Assembly: GCA_905250115.1 (NCBI GenBank)
Contig: CAJNOI010000132.1
Span: 170,170-234,169, forward strand
Direction of reading: 5' to 3'
Source: Adineta steineri
Taxonomy: Eukaryota; Rotifera; Eurotatoria; Adinetida; Adinetidae
Length of the DNA: 64,000 bases
Under the pieces are notes generated by a model. The model was not told the DNA's origin. It worked only from the letters and a program-made list of their open reading frames with translations, and searched no databases. Below are positions 21,561 through 34,908 of this stretch, one piece after another (within the stretch, counting starts at the first letter, position 1; each line of letters begins with the position of its first letter). The position numbers were made by a program, and so were the translations under genes.

Positions 21561-24382
21561 TATGAGATCGGTTCCTTCGCTATGTATATTATCGTATTGT
21601 GTGAAAAGAGTTATATCTGAAAAATAAAATTAGTGAAATATTTCGATTGTTCCTATTTATTATTAGACATTTTAAAATATGAAATTTTTACTTGTTGTTA
21701 CTGGCAAAGCCACTACTGAAAAAATAAACAATAAGTTGGATGAACATGCGATTTAAACTTACAATAGAATACTAGAAATTTTCGATCACGATTATTGTAT
21801 GTATTGGCAACAAATCACTATCTATTTGAATCAAAAACAATGTTAATTGGTTTCGAATAACTTCAGTGTGTTGTGAAAACACACAGAGTTCTCAAAATTC
21901 TATGAAGTTAATTATAATTGTAATGCGTTTGCGGTAGTTGTTCGATCACTCCTAGATTAGAAGCCACCAGCGTCGAACTTTGACTTATTTACAATTAATG
22001 TGTCATATTTAATCGCTACCTAAAAAAGAAAAAAAAGAAAACCTTTATAGTAATAGAACTTTGCTGTTAATTCATGCCGATCAAATCAAATAAAGAACCA
22101 GTATGAGAATATCATAATAAAAATACTAACTTCCCTAATATTTCTCTACAACAAAGCGAAAGAAATCAAAAAGCAGTTTAGACAATTTTTTTTTATATTA
22201 CCGTACATAATAAAAAGATTTTTCAATGGTAATAGAATGAATACTATTATAGATTAGAAAACGAACATCTCAATGAAGATGACATAAAAATTGTTAAAAG
22301 AAAGCAATCTATACTGGCAATAGAAACTGACACGAACTCTCAACACAGAGGTGGATCTAAGGAAGTGCAGTGGGGATATTCATCTCCTTGTCTCTTTCGA
22401 AAACTCATGTTAGAACACACAGCAGATCTCAATCTTCACGAGAAATAAATGAAGAAAAGATTCACTTCTGCAACGTTTTCTAGTTAATTTGAGCACTTAT
22501 ATTTATGAAACAAGGCCACATGAATACTAAGAGAAAATAAAAGCTGCAACAGTTTTGCTTGATTAAGGAACCGCATCTTTATTCTTATTATGTTTTGTTT
22601 TATTTTTCTTCCTCTCTGTTGCCAAAACGGTTAGCATACATAGAAACACAACAAATGTAATGGAATGAGCGAAGAAAAACAAAATTATTTTACTACTGTA
22701 TAAATACTTTGTTTAACACAAAACAATTTACTAGATTAACATAAAAAACGTTGAATATCAAAATTTTTATCCACAATACTATTCAGTTGTAAGGGATAAG
22801 AAATGTCTTTAAGTACTTTAGGAGATTTGATCAAAGACAAAGAAGTCAACAAAATGAAAAGAGTAACGGATATATACCTAACGAATAAGTCGACTTAGCA
22901 AAATTTCCATAAAAGTAAGTGTTCAAAATTGATAATGTTAACAACAAGTGGGTATGAGTGAATGCTACGAGTGTGGCCTATTTCACGAAAAAGAGGGCAT
23001 GAGCCTAAATCCTTTTGGAATTAAGCTAGCATAGAGATGCCCTCGATATGATGAAAATATGAGCAATAAAGCGGTGAATCACTTTGAACGGTTCCCTGGT
23101 TAGTCTGGGTATGTTTGAAGGTCTGAACGATTAGCTCTAGATGTAAAAGAATGGATTCCTCAAAACACCATGAAGTTCGCGCGAATCTAAAATTTTTTAT
23201 TGAGTAGAGTGGATCGTAGCTACTGTGCAATGCCTCTTAAGTACTTTACTACAGATGTTGACTCGTCAAAAGCCTCCTGTGTCTACAATGCGTTCCACTA
23301 ATGTCAAGCACTGGGTATTAGTGTCGGAAACAGATTTTTTTGCATTCATACCTCGATTCTAGAGATTTTGACTATTAAGAAGCTTAATTTCGTCAGGAAC
23401 TGTCACCTAACTCTTCACTCTGTCTCTCAGATTCTATCCACTGGTACCGTCTCTCGTTATAGTTACCTACTGTCAGTTGAATGTGTAAGAAGGTATACTG
23501 TTTTTCTCATATGTGCAGCTACTTTTCATATAGTAGATGTGAAAAAATGGAAGCGACTGTTGATCTTTCTTCGATAAAGCGAGAACAGCTGTTCTCTTCT
23601 TTTACTGCTACAAACTAACTTAGTAGAATTGTGTAAACAGAGAAGTAACTGCAGCGTCTATAAAAAGATCAGAGAGTGAAAATGCACCCCATAAGAGAGA
23701 AGAAAAAAATCAGCAAATACAAGAGAAGAGGACAAATTCATAACGGGAAGGAGAAAGAAAATTCTAAGCAAACAAAATAACACAAATTCAACAAATAAAC
23801 AAGAGTGCAAAACCCATAAGGGGAAGCGGAAAGGGAAAGTTCATTATCCTTTGAAGGTGAAAAATTAAACTGCTAAGAGGCAACGAAAGTGTGTCGTTCT
23901 CCAGTTCCATATCGAACTTTTTCTGTGCTAATCAGAGTAGCTGAGGATGTGGGTGTCTCTAAAGTATCACCCGCACCCACGATAGATTATTATTGTCCTT
24001 TGCGGACGGCATCGTTCACTCTCCTTCATCATCTATATAAATGCTGCTTTATGAGCATTTTCTGTCAACTATAGATAGATATCATGTAGTTCCTTCTTTT
24101 ATTTTTTAAATAGTTGCACAATATGATTCTTCATATATAACTACAGAATATATATAATATAATGTTAGTTAAACGACACGACATGTGTATTATCGTAATA
24201 TTTCATCAATAAATAGATTGATAAAGAAATAGAATGAAAAAATAGGTCTTGATGTGCCACACATCATGAATGTACATAATGTTTTTATGGATACGAGATT
24301 CATACTAGAAGAAATAAATAGATAATGTTAGTCGAGCAAATATATTTGTTTGTTTAACTCAATTATAATTTATAGTATTGCT
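21561..24382. other. Long gene-poor region
   Basis: About 2.8 kb without a supported gene. Open frames at 23021-23230 (-), 23368-23577 (+) and 23889-24074 (+) show no domain or splice support. The segment around 23062-23110 resembles one inside the nuclear receptor intron near 50954-51000, so part of this region may be a dispersed repeat. One hairpin copy lies at 23941-23981. Confidence 0.45.
23941..23981. repeat. Short TGTGGG hairpin element
   Basis: CTGAGGATGTGGGTGTC pairs with ACCCGCACCCAC around a loop of about 10 bases. It is a short or truncated member of the hairpin family. Confidence 0.55.
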
Positions 24383-24706
24383 ATCTATTATTTGTGTCGA
24401 TATAAATTGTTGACGATTAGATACTTGTTGTGCTTGTAAAATCATCGCTGTTTTCGAATTTATATTTAATAGATCATTTATTGATTGAAATTGTAAAGTA
24501 AATAATGGTGTCATATATGTATGATGACGTTGATATCAATTATATGTTAATGAAAGTTCTTGAATTGTATATTTATCAAATAGCTTTTAGAATATAAAAT
24601 GATTATAATTAGGACTATGTGTTGTTGTACGTTTAAGAAGAAAATTCATTGAATATAATTGATCGATTAAAGCAATAAGATGATATACTTGAATGTTTTG
24701 GATCAC
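24383..24706 (-). pseudogene. Decayed coding sequence, unknown family
   Basis: In one minus-strand frame about 105 codons read as protein-like sequence (IQVYHLIALIDQLYSMNFLL, then KLFDKYTIQELSLTYN, then MTPLFTLQFQSINDLL) with two in-frame stops (TAA near 24595 and TGA near 24541) and no frameshift. I do not recognise it. Retention of one frame across two stops suggests a recently inactivated gene. Confidence 0.4.
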
Positions 24707-25337
24707 ACTAGAAATTCTAATAATAATTTACGTTTATAATGATAAAATTTTTCAGATATTGGTGATGTGAATGATGTGTGACTGGAGGTTATCACTGTTC
24801 AGACGCTTTGAAAAACATATTCTAATTTTCAAAGCTGTGCCTAATTTGAAAAAAACTGATGTCCAGTATCGTTTTCGTTATGTATTAATCGTTAAACACA
24901 TATTGGAAACTTATAAATTTTACGTTGTCAACATACAGATTAAACTAAACAAAACAAAACGGAGTACGACTTTTTTAGTCGCAACCATTACTTTTCAATC
25001 ATATATATAATTGACCTTTATTCAGATATCCATTCTTCTATTTGAAACTTTTAAAATAATAATAAAATATTATTTTCTTTTCTTTTTTTTTTATTAAAAA
25101 TAGGAAAAAAAACGAATCGCATAAGTGCATGTCTACAAGACAAAAAATGCATATATATGATTCTTGAAAAAATAAAGAAAAGAATTCTCTATAGTCTTTT
25201 ATTTATTTAATGAAAATGCAGTCGATTGATATTATCGATGAAATACGATATTTTGAAAGACTTTATACTAAAAAAAAAAATCAAAATTAAAGAATAATAT
25301 ATATATTTATTTATAAACTGAATTCATTTACTGTTTT
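24707..25337. other. Intergenic region downstream of tektin
   Basis: AT-rich with poly-A/poly-T runs; no supported gene. The 79-codon plus frame at 24771 is unsupported. Confidence 0.5.
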
Positions 25338-27224
25338 TCATGCAGTAGTTAATCCACGAGGATGCGAAAATGAAACAGAAGTAACTGCACATTTTTCAGG
25401 TGCATTAATAGTAAATGTACGTCTAATACCCATGACTTTATCCGAATCAATAAATAATGAATTATTTTTAATTGCTAAATCTTGTTCTAATGTTGATTTT
25501 GTACGTAATAAATGTTGAACAGCATTTTCTTCTTGTCGTAATTTACCATGAAGATCAGCAATAGCTGCATGGCAATCATGAACTTCTTGAATTAATCTAA
25601 AAGAAAAAGATTGTTTTGTTATTGTAAAGAATATTTTTTCTATATACCTATGCATAGCAGGATCTCTGCATGCTTCAACATTTGGTCGTCTAGTACGTGT
25701 TTCAAGACGTGTTTGAGCAACTTGTAAAAATGCTTCTTTATCAGCAATAGTTTTCTTTACAAATTCAATATTTTGTTCAACATCAAAGATTTCTTGAAGA
25801 ATCTATATAAAAGAATTAATGATGACTAGAATATGATTTAATTTCTTTTTTTTTTATCAAAATCAACCTTTTCAAGATGAGCTTGAATTTTATTTTTAGC
25901 AACTTGTTCTTCTTGTACACGATTCTCAAGTGATACATTAACATGATTCCATTGATTCCACATATCATTGTTAGTTTGTGCCATAAGTTGATTACTATTA
26001 TTAAGTAATTCATCCGATTGAGTAATTTCACTAAGACTTCGACGAATATTTTCCTCAGTATATCGTGCCCATGTCTCAGGTGATGATACTCTATAAATTT
26101 ATAATACATAGAAGAATATAAGAAGATAGATAAATAAATACTTACGTATTATCAACATTTTCAATACCATGATAAAAGTTAATTCCACGTGATGTTGTTT
26201 TAATATTATGAGCAGCTGAATCAATGACTCGAGCACGGAATTTATCATTTGCATCAACTTCTAATTCATGTAATGCAGCACGATTAAGACTAAAATATGA
26301 GATAATATTGATTTGATTTTTTTCTTAAACTAATTTCTTACGCATTTTGTGTATTGAGACGTTCAAGCATTTGTCGAAGATGTTGTTGACATGTTTTAAT
26401 CGTATCCACTTCCTAGAAAAAAATAACTCACGTTCTTTTAATTCAATCTATAAATATTTTAATATAACTTACTCGAATAAGTTCTTGTTCAACACCATCA
26501 TGTACAAGATCAATACCTAAAAGAATATTTTTTATGAAATAATAAATAATTTTAATTCGTTCATACCTTGTCGTTTTTCTCGTGAATATAGATTTTCTTG
26601 TGCAATACGTAATGGTTTCTCTGTTTCAGATAATAATCTTTCAACTTCACGTCTTTTTGCTTCGACATCATCAATTTTACGTTTTAATTTATCTTTCGTT
26701 TTTTCTAATTCACCTTTCCAATATTCAATATTATTTATACGTTCACCTAAACGTTTTGATGATTCAGCATTATTTTTAAATGTTTGCTCATCTTTTTCAC
26801 GTGCTAAACGTACTGCATCTGAACGTAAACGTTCAGCAGCAGAACGAATTTTATCAGAAGCTGTATAATTAGTCATTTGAGCATTAAACCAATCTTTTGG
26901 TGTATAACGTGTATAAAGTGCTAAACGTGCTGATGGAAATATAGGTGGAACTTTAGCACTATCAATATTATTAAGATAATTTGATGAACTAAATGGATCT
27001 GTAATAGATGATTGTAATGGTTGTGTTGGTTCGACACGAGCTGATCGATAATATGTTGATGGACGCCATGGAAGATTCACTGATCGAGTTAATAAACCAG
27101 AGTAAGGTGGTGCTTGTGATGTTTGATAATCAAATGTACCTATTGATGGTAAATGACTACCTGTATGAGGACGACGACCCATATGAGTATATGGAGCCGT
27201 TGATGTAGATCCCATATAATTCAT
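25338..27224 (-). CDS. Tektin (tektin-3-like)
   Basis: Seven exons: 27224-26567, 26516-26473, 26412-26342, 26289-26146, 26090-25868, 25802-25648, 25596-25338; 517 residues with consistent phases, close to the 450-500 of tektins. The diagnostic nonapeptide appears as RPNVEACRD (exon 6; consensus RPNVELCRD). RYTPKDWF near residue 110 and long coiled coils (IEYWKGELEKTKDKLKRKID and later) match tektin 3. The first 100 residues are Pro/Ser/Tyr-rich, as in tektin-3 N-termini. Tektins line the inner junction and lumen of ciliary doublet microtubules; rotifers need them for the corona and other motile cilia. Introns are about 46-70 bp. The first ATG after an in-frame stop-free leader was chosen; MNYMG is the only ATG near the coding start. 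Confidence 0.93.
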
Positions 27225-28294
27225 TTTTAATATCAAAATCAATTAAACGACTAAAAAGAAATGCAAATTATTATTATTATTATTATTATTTCTTTCAAAT
27301 AATATTAGAAGTCTTATATATTTTATTGATGTATTTAACTTTTAAATACCTGCGTCTGTCTTGATTGCTATATGTATTTATTTGATGCACATACACAGTT
27401 GAGTGAAGGTAACAAAAAGAAAATTTCTCTTCTTCTCAAATTCTTTTTTTTTTTTTGATTGTTGTCGTGTGTTACCTGTGAACGTGTATAAATTTGCGTC
27501 GTCAACTGACTTTTTATCGATGTCCGACGACGATGGCGCTGCTACCATAAGTGATTTTGTTGTTGTTAATTTTCGTTGTCAAAAGAAACGCTTTTTTTTA
27601 TACACTACCTTCGTTTTTTTTCAATAAAAAAATATAAAAGATTAAAAATCTATTACTCTTTTTTATAAAGAATCAATTCGAATAATTTGTTTAAGGAGTT
27701 TTTATTCTTCCTTTTTTTTCTCAATTCGAACAAAGTTGATATTAATTGATCTATAACATGTTATCCTTGAATACAGATTGTTATCAAATAACTTTATTGA
27801 TCTTCAATGAAAAGAATCAAAAGATAGTTTGTTTCCTATATGCAAAATCATCTTCGTCAAATGTTTTCCAATATGAAGAGAGAATCACTTAAGCTTGATT
27901 GCATTCATTTCCGAGTCATGCGAAGCACTTCAAAATTCATCTACAATTGCTCTTCAATTGACACTCTGTTTGTACAATACAAAAGTAAATCTTTCCGTCT
28001 TAACAATATTTATATATATATATATAGAATTTTTTTCTTTTTTTTTTTGTCCTTCCATAAAACACCTTTAAATCACAATCATGTACATGTTACACAAAAA
28101 AAGAAAGAGAAAAGTGTGAACGAAAGAAGAAGAGAAAAAAACGAGTAACATTTAGGACTCGCTAAAAATAAGAAGAATTTTTAACTAGACAAACTAAATA
28201 TGCCTGATCATACAGAAAAAAAAAGTTAAATAAGTAAATGACACAATAAAGGAAATGAAAAGATACACACAAACACACATAGACACACTCTCAA
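27225..28294. other. Intergenic region with ATT microsatellite
   Basis: Contains (ATT)n at 27266-27290, the tektin promoter and the 3' flank of the MAP2K7 gene. Plus-strand frames at 27403 and 27840 are low-complexity and unsupported. Confidence 0.5.
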
Positions 28295-30218
28295 TCACCG
28301 GCGTTGTTTTTCGTTCGCCGCTGCTGTTACATCTCGAAACCAACTAGCAACATCGACTGGTTCTTCACGTGATTGAATAAAGAATGGTTGAAGCATTAGC
28401 TCAACATATTTAGGTCTTTGTTTATAATTTTTTATTAAACTTAAATAAAAAAAATAAGAAATAATAATTAGAAAAGATGTTTTCTTACCACATATTGACA
28501 AAAGATCGGAAATGATCAGAGAACGAAAGATGAGCAGGTAATTGAGGAGCTTCTTCTGTTACAATACGTGACATAACATCGAAATCAGATCGACAATTTG
28601 AATATGGATAAGCATTTGTTGCAAGTTCAATCTAAATATTTATAATTAACTTAGCATTTATTTATAGAAAGATATTTTCAAAGAAAAAGAAGGATATAGA
28701 ATTACAGGAAATAGCCTTGACAAATTCAATAGAGATGAATATGGAAAGGAAAACATTAAGAATAATCTTCCGATATATATATATTATATTTTTGAACAAA
28801 TTGATTTGTTTTCAGTAATTGGATCATATTCATAACTTACAAGTGTAATTCCTAAACTCCATATATCAGCTCTTATATCATAATCAGGTCGTGATGGATC
28901 TGATGGTTCAATACGTTCTGGTGACATATATGCTGCACAACCAGCATTTCTTGACTTCGCCATTGATTCAATAAGTACACCACTTATACCAAAATCACAA
29001 AGTTTAATTGTTCCATATTCATCAATTAGAATGTTCGATGGTTTAACATCTAAATATAATATTGATTATTTTCTAACAAAAAAACAATATGACAATCTGA
29101 ACAAACCTCGATGAATAATACCATGTGTATCTTTCAAATAATTAAGTGCAGTTACTGTCTATATAAAAATAAAAGAATTAGAAAAATTCAGTTTTTTTCT
29201 TAGAAATTGATTAACTTACAGAAAATGTTAATCTGCCTAAAATTTTTTCAGGCATAGGTTGTTGAATAAGTTTAAGGAGTTTATCAAAACATGATGCCAT
29301 TAATTCCATACATATCCAAACATCTGACTAAATAATAATAATAATTTAGTAAAATAGATTTATAGTTTAAAAATATTAACATACGGAATTAATAAAATAT
29401 CCAACACATTTAACAATATATGGAAAATTATAACTTTTTATAATCACATCTAAATCCATAATAATTCGTTTATTTTCTTCATCAGATGCAGTTCGATGCA
29501 TAATTTTAACAGCAAGTTCAGTTTTACTTGGTAAATGTTGCATTTTATATACTTGACCACATGAACCATAACCAAGAATGGATAGATTTAAAAGCTCTTT
29601 GAGTTCAACACGTTTTTGCTTAAGAAATAAAAACAAAGATTTCGTTTTTTTTTTAAATATTAAAATTAATTTTTTTTACCTCTCCGTCAATATGTAATAA
29701 CCCCGAATTTTTGAGCACCTCTTGATATTTAGCTTGTGTATATTCACTATAGAAATCGATTATTTAATTTTAATTTAAATTAATTCTGATTTTTCTCTAC
29801 CTGGTATTATTCGGAGTTGGTTGAAGTGGCGAAAGTGGTAATTGAAAAACAGGTTTACGTGTTGGTGGAGCTGAACTTGCACGCGATAATGAAGGACTAT
29901 TTAAACTAGCTAGATATCCAGGAGAAGAAGAAAAAAAAAGAATCATAAGATTTAAAATAAAAATAAAAAAAGATTTCTTTTTTGCTAACTTGGTAATTGT
30001 CGCATTTGTGAATTAATATTTCGACTTGTTGGTCGATTTATTGTCGGTGATGGTGTTGCTGTTGCAGCTGTTGTTGTTGTCGTCGTCCCAGATTCAAATG
30101 GTCCAATTTGACGTAGAATTTTTTCTTCAAGTGCTTTCAAACGGGATGACATAGCTGGAATGCCTAAATAACCACCATCAGCTGATGATGTCGGTGGTGG
30201 AGGAGGTGGCATTTGCAT
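28295..30218 (-). CDS. MAP2K7: MAP kinase kinase 7 (hemipterous) orthologue
   Basis: Nine exons: 30218-29990, 29909-29801, 29746-29680, 29618-29385, 29327-29220, 29158-29107, 29049-28841, 28631-28489, 28439-28295; 431 residues, near the usual 420. The N-terminus has a short coiled helix (SSRLKALEEKILRQI) and a basic-hydrophobic docking-like stretch (RKPVFQLPLSPLQP). The kinase shows GYGSCGQV, AVKIM, IIHRDVKPSNIL, DFGISG and the MKK7-specific AGCAAYMSPERI and DVASWFRDV near the C-terminus. The activation loop reads SMAKS, so the usual Ser-x-Ala-Lys-Thr has Ser at the second phosphosite. MAP2K7 phosphorylates JNK in stress and morphogenetic signalling in the cytoplasm. Start is the ATG at 30218; an in-frame TGA lies just upstream. 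Confidence 0.93.
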
Positions 30219-31252
30219 CTTCTTTTTCACTCAATCACACTTTATCAATCTCATGCCAATATGTGACACAATATGAAAGAATAAAGAAATAACCAATCAA
30301 GTATTAGAATTCATAGAATTGAATAGCAATGATTGTAGCGCAAAACAATAGAATATAGAGGGAAAATACATTTTTTTTATTCGTTTGATTTACACGTATA
30401 CTAATCGTACTTCGTAATATATTAATTTTCTTGGCATCAAAAATGAAAATTATTTGAATATTTTCTTTGAAATGAATAAATACGCTCTTGGCATCCTTCG
30501 TTTTCTTATTCCATATGTTTTCTTTTGACTTGGAAACGTTAAAACAAAATCGAGGTCATTTTTATTAAGGTGATCTATCAAATTACATCTATAGGTGAAT
30601 ATCGAGTTGCCAAATGAAACATGATTGAGAACAAATGAATACGCTTTTATTAAGATTTACTGAAGAAAATATTATCATAGTAACACATTTTCATGAATAC
30701 GAAGATATATCATTTGAATAGAAAATGTAGAATCGAATATGGGTTATTATTACTTTCGTATTTCAATGCATTCTTTCTTTCGATGAAGACGAATATATAC
30801 TTTTGCTCTTGCTAAGTACATCGAAGAGCAATGTCGACTATTTCATTTTTAATAACACGTATATCATTCATTATTTCGTTATTTTTTTTGAAAGAACAAA
30901 ATCTATTCATACAAACATTTAATTGATAAAAGAATGTATAGCCTAGTTATATTTGTTTTGAATAATCTTATTGACGTTTCAATAGTATTAATAAAAAGAA
31001 GAAGAATGATTTTATCGTAGATATTAGTACGTCAAAAGAATATTTATTTTGTAAGTTATATTAACTAAAAAAGTAGCCAATACAAAAAGGATTGCGCAAA
31101 TAGATAGATATTTATTCGTGCTAACCTAATAACATATTTAACATTCTATCATCCCATCTATCTATTTATTTTATAACGTAATAGTCTATATATTCTTTAC
31201 TTTTCTTTTTCTTTTTTTGTATTTTTAAGTATATTCTTAAATTTATTCTACT
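30219..31252. other. Divergent promoter region between MAP2K7 and AMPK gamma
   Basis: About 1 kb AT-rich spacer between minus-strand and plus-strand starts. No repeat, open frame or RNA gene recognised. Confidence 0.5.
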
Positions 31253-34045
31253 ATGTCTCTCAATTGTGTTGTGATTGAACCCTCTGCCTTATTAGTAAGC
31301 TATTTTTAAGAGTTATTTCTCTTATAAGTATACTTATGTTCAAAGGAATTTCGCTCAAAACGTGTTCGACATGATAGTTATCATCGAATAAGTAAGTTAA
31401 GATGATCTATTTATGTAAGATTATTTTTTTTTCAATCTAATTATATAGATTCTGATGAAATCTATCAGTCATTTTTTAAAACACATACATGTTATGATTG
31501 TATGCCTAAGAGCGGCAAAGTTCTATTACTTGATGCTCGTCTATCAATTCGAAAAGCTTTCTTTGCACTTGTGTTCAATAGTGTACGAGCTGCACTCGTA
31601 TGGCACTCTTCAACATCTTTAAATATTGGTCTTATTACAATAAGTGATTTTATTAATATGCTGATTGCAGCATATGATGAAAAATGGGTAAAACATTTAG
31701 TTATCTTTTATAAATTTAAACATCTTTAGACTTATTAGAAAACGATTAATCATTCAGAATATGACCTAGATTATACTTTCCATGAATTTTCAATTTTTGT
31801 TAATTTATGAGTGATAGTTATAACTATTTAGCGTTATCTTATGATATAGACAAAAAAAAAGAACGTAGATTTTACTTACGTGCCAAAGTAGTTATTGTTT
31901 AGTAAAAAGAATAATATACTATATAGACTATGATCTCATTCCTTAATAAGTATGTTTAATGATGTACATATATATTCTATAAAAGATAAGCTTATTATTT
32001 TTCTTGTATTTTCAGAATAGTGTTGAGACGCTTGAAAGCTCATCAATACTTGAATGGAAACAAGATTTACTTAAAAAAAGCGGTATTAACAATGAATCTA
32101 ATAATCCAGAAATAATTCAACTTGGTCCGGAAGATAGGTTAATAGACTTTCTTCAATTATTTCTTATGTCCAAAAAAAACCAAAAAAACAAATTTTTCTT
32201 TAGTTTATATACAGCTATTTCACGATTAATTAAATATAAAATACATCGTATACCTGTGATTGATCCATTAACACATAATTTTCTATTTTTGATTACGCAT
32301 AAACGAATTTTAAAATTCTTATATTTATACGTATGTTAATGAAATTTTATTGTATATTTATTTATTTATTTATTTCGATATGAATTAGATCTATGATTTA
32401 CCTCAACCTAATTTTATTCATCAAACATTAGAAGAACTTAAAATTGGTACTTATGATAATTTAATTGTGGTATGTTAAACTAAATATGAAAGGAGAGATA
32501 GTCGTGGGCGTCTATCATTTCATCGGTTAACTGTGAATTAGATTGACTGTCAGTTGTTAGTGATATTTCTATTTTTGGAGGGTGTTAGCGTAAAAGAATA
32601 ATTTGTTTGATTAATTCGTTATTTGATATTTTTAATAATAAATAGAGAAAATAAAGTTTATGACAGTGTCAGAGAGTAAAAATCTGTTAGTATTATTAAA
32701 AACTTATGATTATTATTTTTATTCAAAAGAAGAAAATAATTATGCTTTTGAAAAATATTTTTTTCCTTCTATGCACGGAAAGTACTTGTTCTAATTACAA
32801 TCGGAGATAAATAGAAGGCAGTTTTTTTCGGTTAGATATTTATTTTTCTAGAATGAATAGAAGAAAATAGTGCAATTAAAATTTTTTCTATGACGTCAGT
32901 TTCAACGATTAAATAAATCTAATCAATCAAGTTTAATAAGAAAATAATTATTCTCTTAAATTAAATATGATTAAAATATTTTATTCATTTCTTTTGACGT
33001 CAAAAACACTACATGTCATTAAAAATATGAATACTATCTCTTCTTTTTTTAATCAAGTATTGAAATTGCTTATTGAATAGATTATTTATGAAAGCCATTT
33101 TTCTGTACTATATTTATTTTAATTATTGATTCATTATAATGTCATAGAATATATTTATAAAGCAAGAGCGCATACGAAGTCAGACAATTAATAAAAACAA
33201 ATGAGAAGATTAAGTTTTTTTTGTATAAGTTGATTGATAATATATTTAAAATTCTATAATGATGTAATTTATTATTATTCTTTAATATAACCACATAGAA
33301 TATTCTTTTAGATTGATTTACAAACAAAATTAATAGAAGTTCTTCGTACATTTCAATCTTTACGTATATCAGCATTACCAGTTGTTGATAGTGAAAAAAG
33401 ATTACGTGATGTTTATTCAAAATTTGATATAATGGTAAAGAAATTTTTTCTGTTTTTTTAATCAAAATAATTTATTATGTTTTCTTTTACTAGCATTTAG
33501 CAGCAACACATACTTATACGAATCTTGATGTTCCACTATGTGATATATTAGATTTGATACATGATCATAATACTCATCAATTAGTAACTTGTAAAATGAC
33601 AGATCAATTATTTGAATTAATGGATAAATTCGTTACTCGAGAGGTGAATAGATATATTGTTATTCTTATTAGTCGTTTGAGGATACAAAAAAGAAAAAGA
33701 AAAAAAAGAGTTCCGTCTACTATTTTTCTTTTTATAATAATAATAGAATGACGCATTGAATAAAAATAGAATATTTTATGAAATATGATTCATATATTTT
33801 TCTTTTTAGGTGCATCGTTTGATTATCGTTGATGATAATCAACATATTGTAGGTATTTTTTCTATGTCTGATCTCATGAGATTTCTTGTGTCAACATTCG
33901 AAAGTAAGATCGTAGTTTTTTTTTTTCAATGAATATTCATATAATAATATGATTATATTATATAGACTTCAGTCGTACTAATTCCAATACATCAACTAGC
34001 AATTCGATTGGACCAGTTTTTGAAGGAGAACCAATGGATACTTGA
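31253..34045 (+). CDS. PRKAG: AMP-activated protein kinase gamma subunit
   Basis: Ten exons: 31253-31294, 31346-31391, 31449-31687, 32016-32137, 32204-32330, 32389-32469, 33312-33434, 33494-33643, 33810-33903, 33966-34045; 367 residues, matching short gamma forms. Four CBS motifs in two Bateman pairs are visible: [58 protein letters not shown] and [19 protein letters not shown]. This subunit binds AMP, ADP and ATP and senses energy charge for the AMPK heterotrimer. The intron at 32138-32203 is translatable in frame but interrupts CBS2, so I treat it as an intron. Introns 3 (328 bp) and 6 (842 bp) are unusually long for this genome. The first two exons are less certain than the rest; the frame fits only with the acceptor at 31345. 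Confidence 0.9.
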
Positions 34046-34908
34046 CATTGTAAATATTTTTATAATAGCAAGAACAGTTTGTTTTTCTTTTTTGTTCATT
34101 TTATTTAATTGTTGTTAAGTTTTTTGTTTTTGTTCTATATTATGTTGGTTCTGTTGTTGTTATTTTTCTTTGAATTTAGAACAGATAGATGATAATGATG
34201 ACTGAATTTCTTCTTCTTCTTTTTTTTTGTCGATTCCCTTTCGTCGCCTACAAACATCCTTCCTCTCTTGTTTTCATATCATATAACAAGACCATAGATA
34301 GATAGCTAGCGACAAATGATGACATGTTGTTCGCGTAGGCAATTCCCGTTTGTTCGTTTCTCTCTTGGGAATCACTCACTCTTACATTCAGTAATGTCAC
34401 CACTTTTTTTTCCTTTTCCTCGTTTTTACTCGCTGTCTATTAGCATCTATTCTTTTTCCTCTTAGAATTCTTTTTTTATGAGTCTACACACACGATGACA
34501 AACTAAGAGAAAAAAAACGAGGATAGAAAGAAAAAAAAAGAAAAAGAAGCTTGATGATGACATATCTTTCTCTTGTCGATCGTATTCGTTTATGTAGAAT
34601 TGCAGTCGGTCAGTGGTTAAAACGACTGCATGACAGTTAGAGTCAATTTTCCCTATGTTTCTTTTTTTTGCTTCTTCTTCTTCTTCTTTTTCTTTTTTCT
34701 TCTTATGATGTCAATCTTCAACGAACAATCATCATGATAATCAGTACAACCGAGTGGAACGAGATAGATTAGAACAAAACAAGTTTTTTTTTCTTATTTT
34801 TCTTTTCTTCGATCGTTCTATTGTAGAAAAAATCGTGACAGTGAGAGCACGACGTCGTTCCATCAGTCGTCGCGTGCTGGTGGCGTTACAGAAAAAACAA
34901 CAACAACA
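34046..34908. other. Intergenic region upstream of Rab27
   Basis: About 860 bp, pyrimidine-rich with many CTT/TTTC runs (for example 34430-34470 and 34660-34700); presumed promoter and 5'UTR of Rab27. No coding signal. Confidence 0.5.

Noticed and set aside
23021..23577. Open frames of about 70 codons on both strands
   Set aside because: No domain, no splice context, composition as surroundings.
27403..28148. Plus-strand frames of 74 and 102 codons between tektin and MAP2K7
   Set aside because: Low-complexity translation rich in Phe and Lys; no homologous pattern and no consistent splicing.
34600..34640. tRNA-like words (GTCGGTCAGTGGTTAAAACG)
   Set aside because: No cloverleaf can be drawn: no matching acceptor stem, and no GTTCRANNC T-loop at the right spacing.
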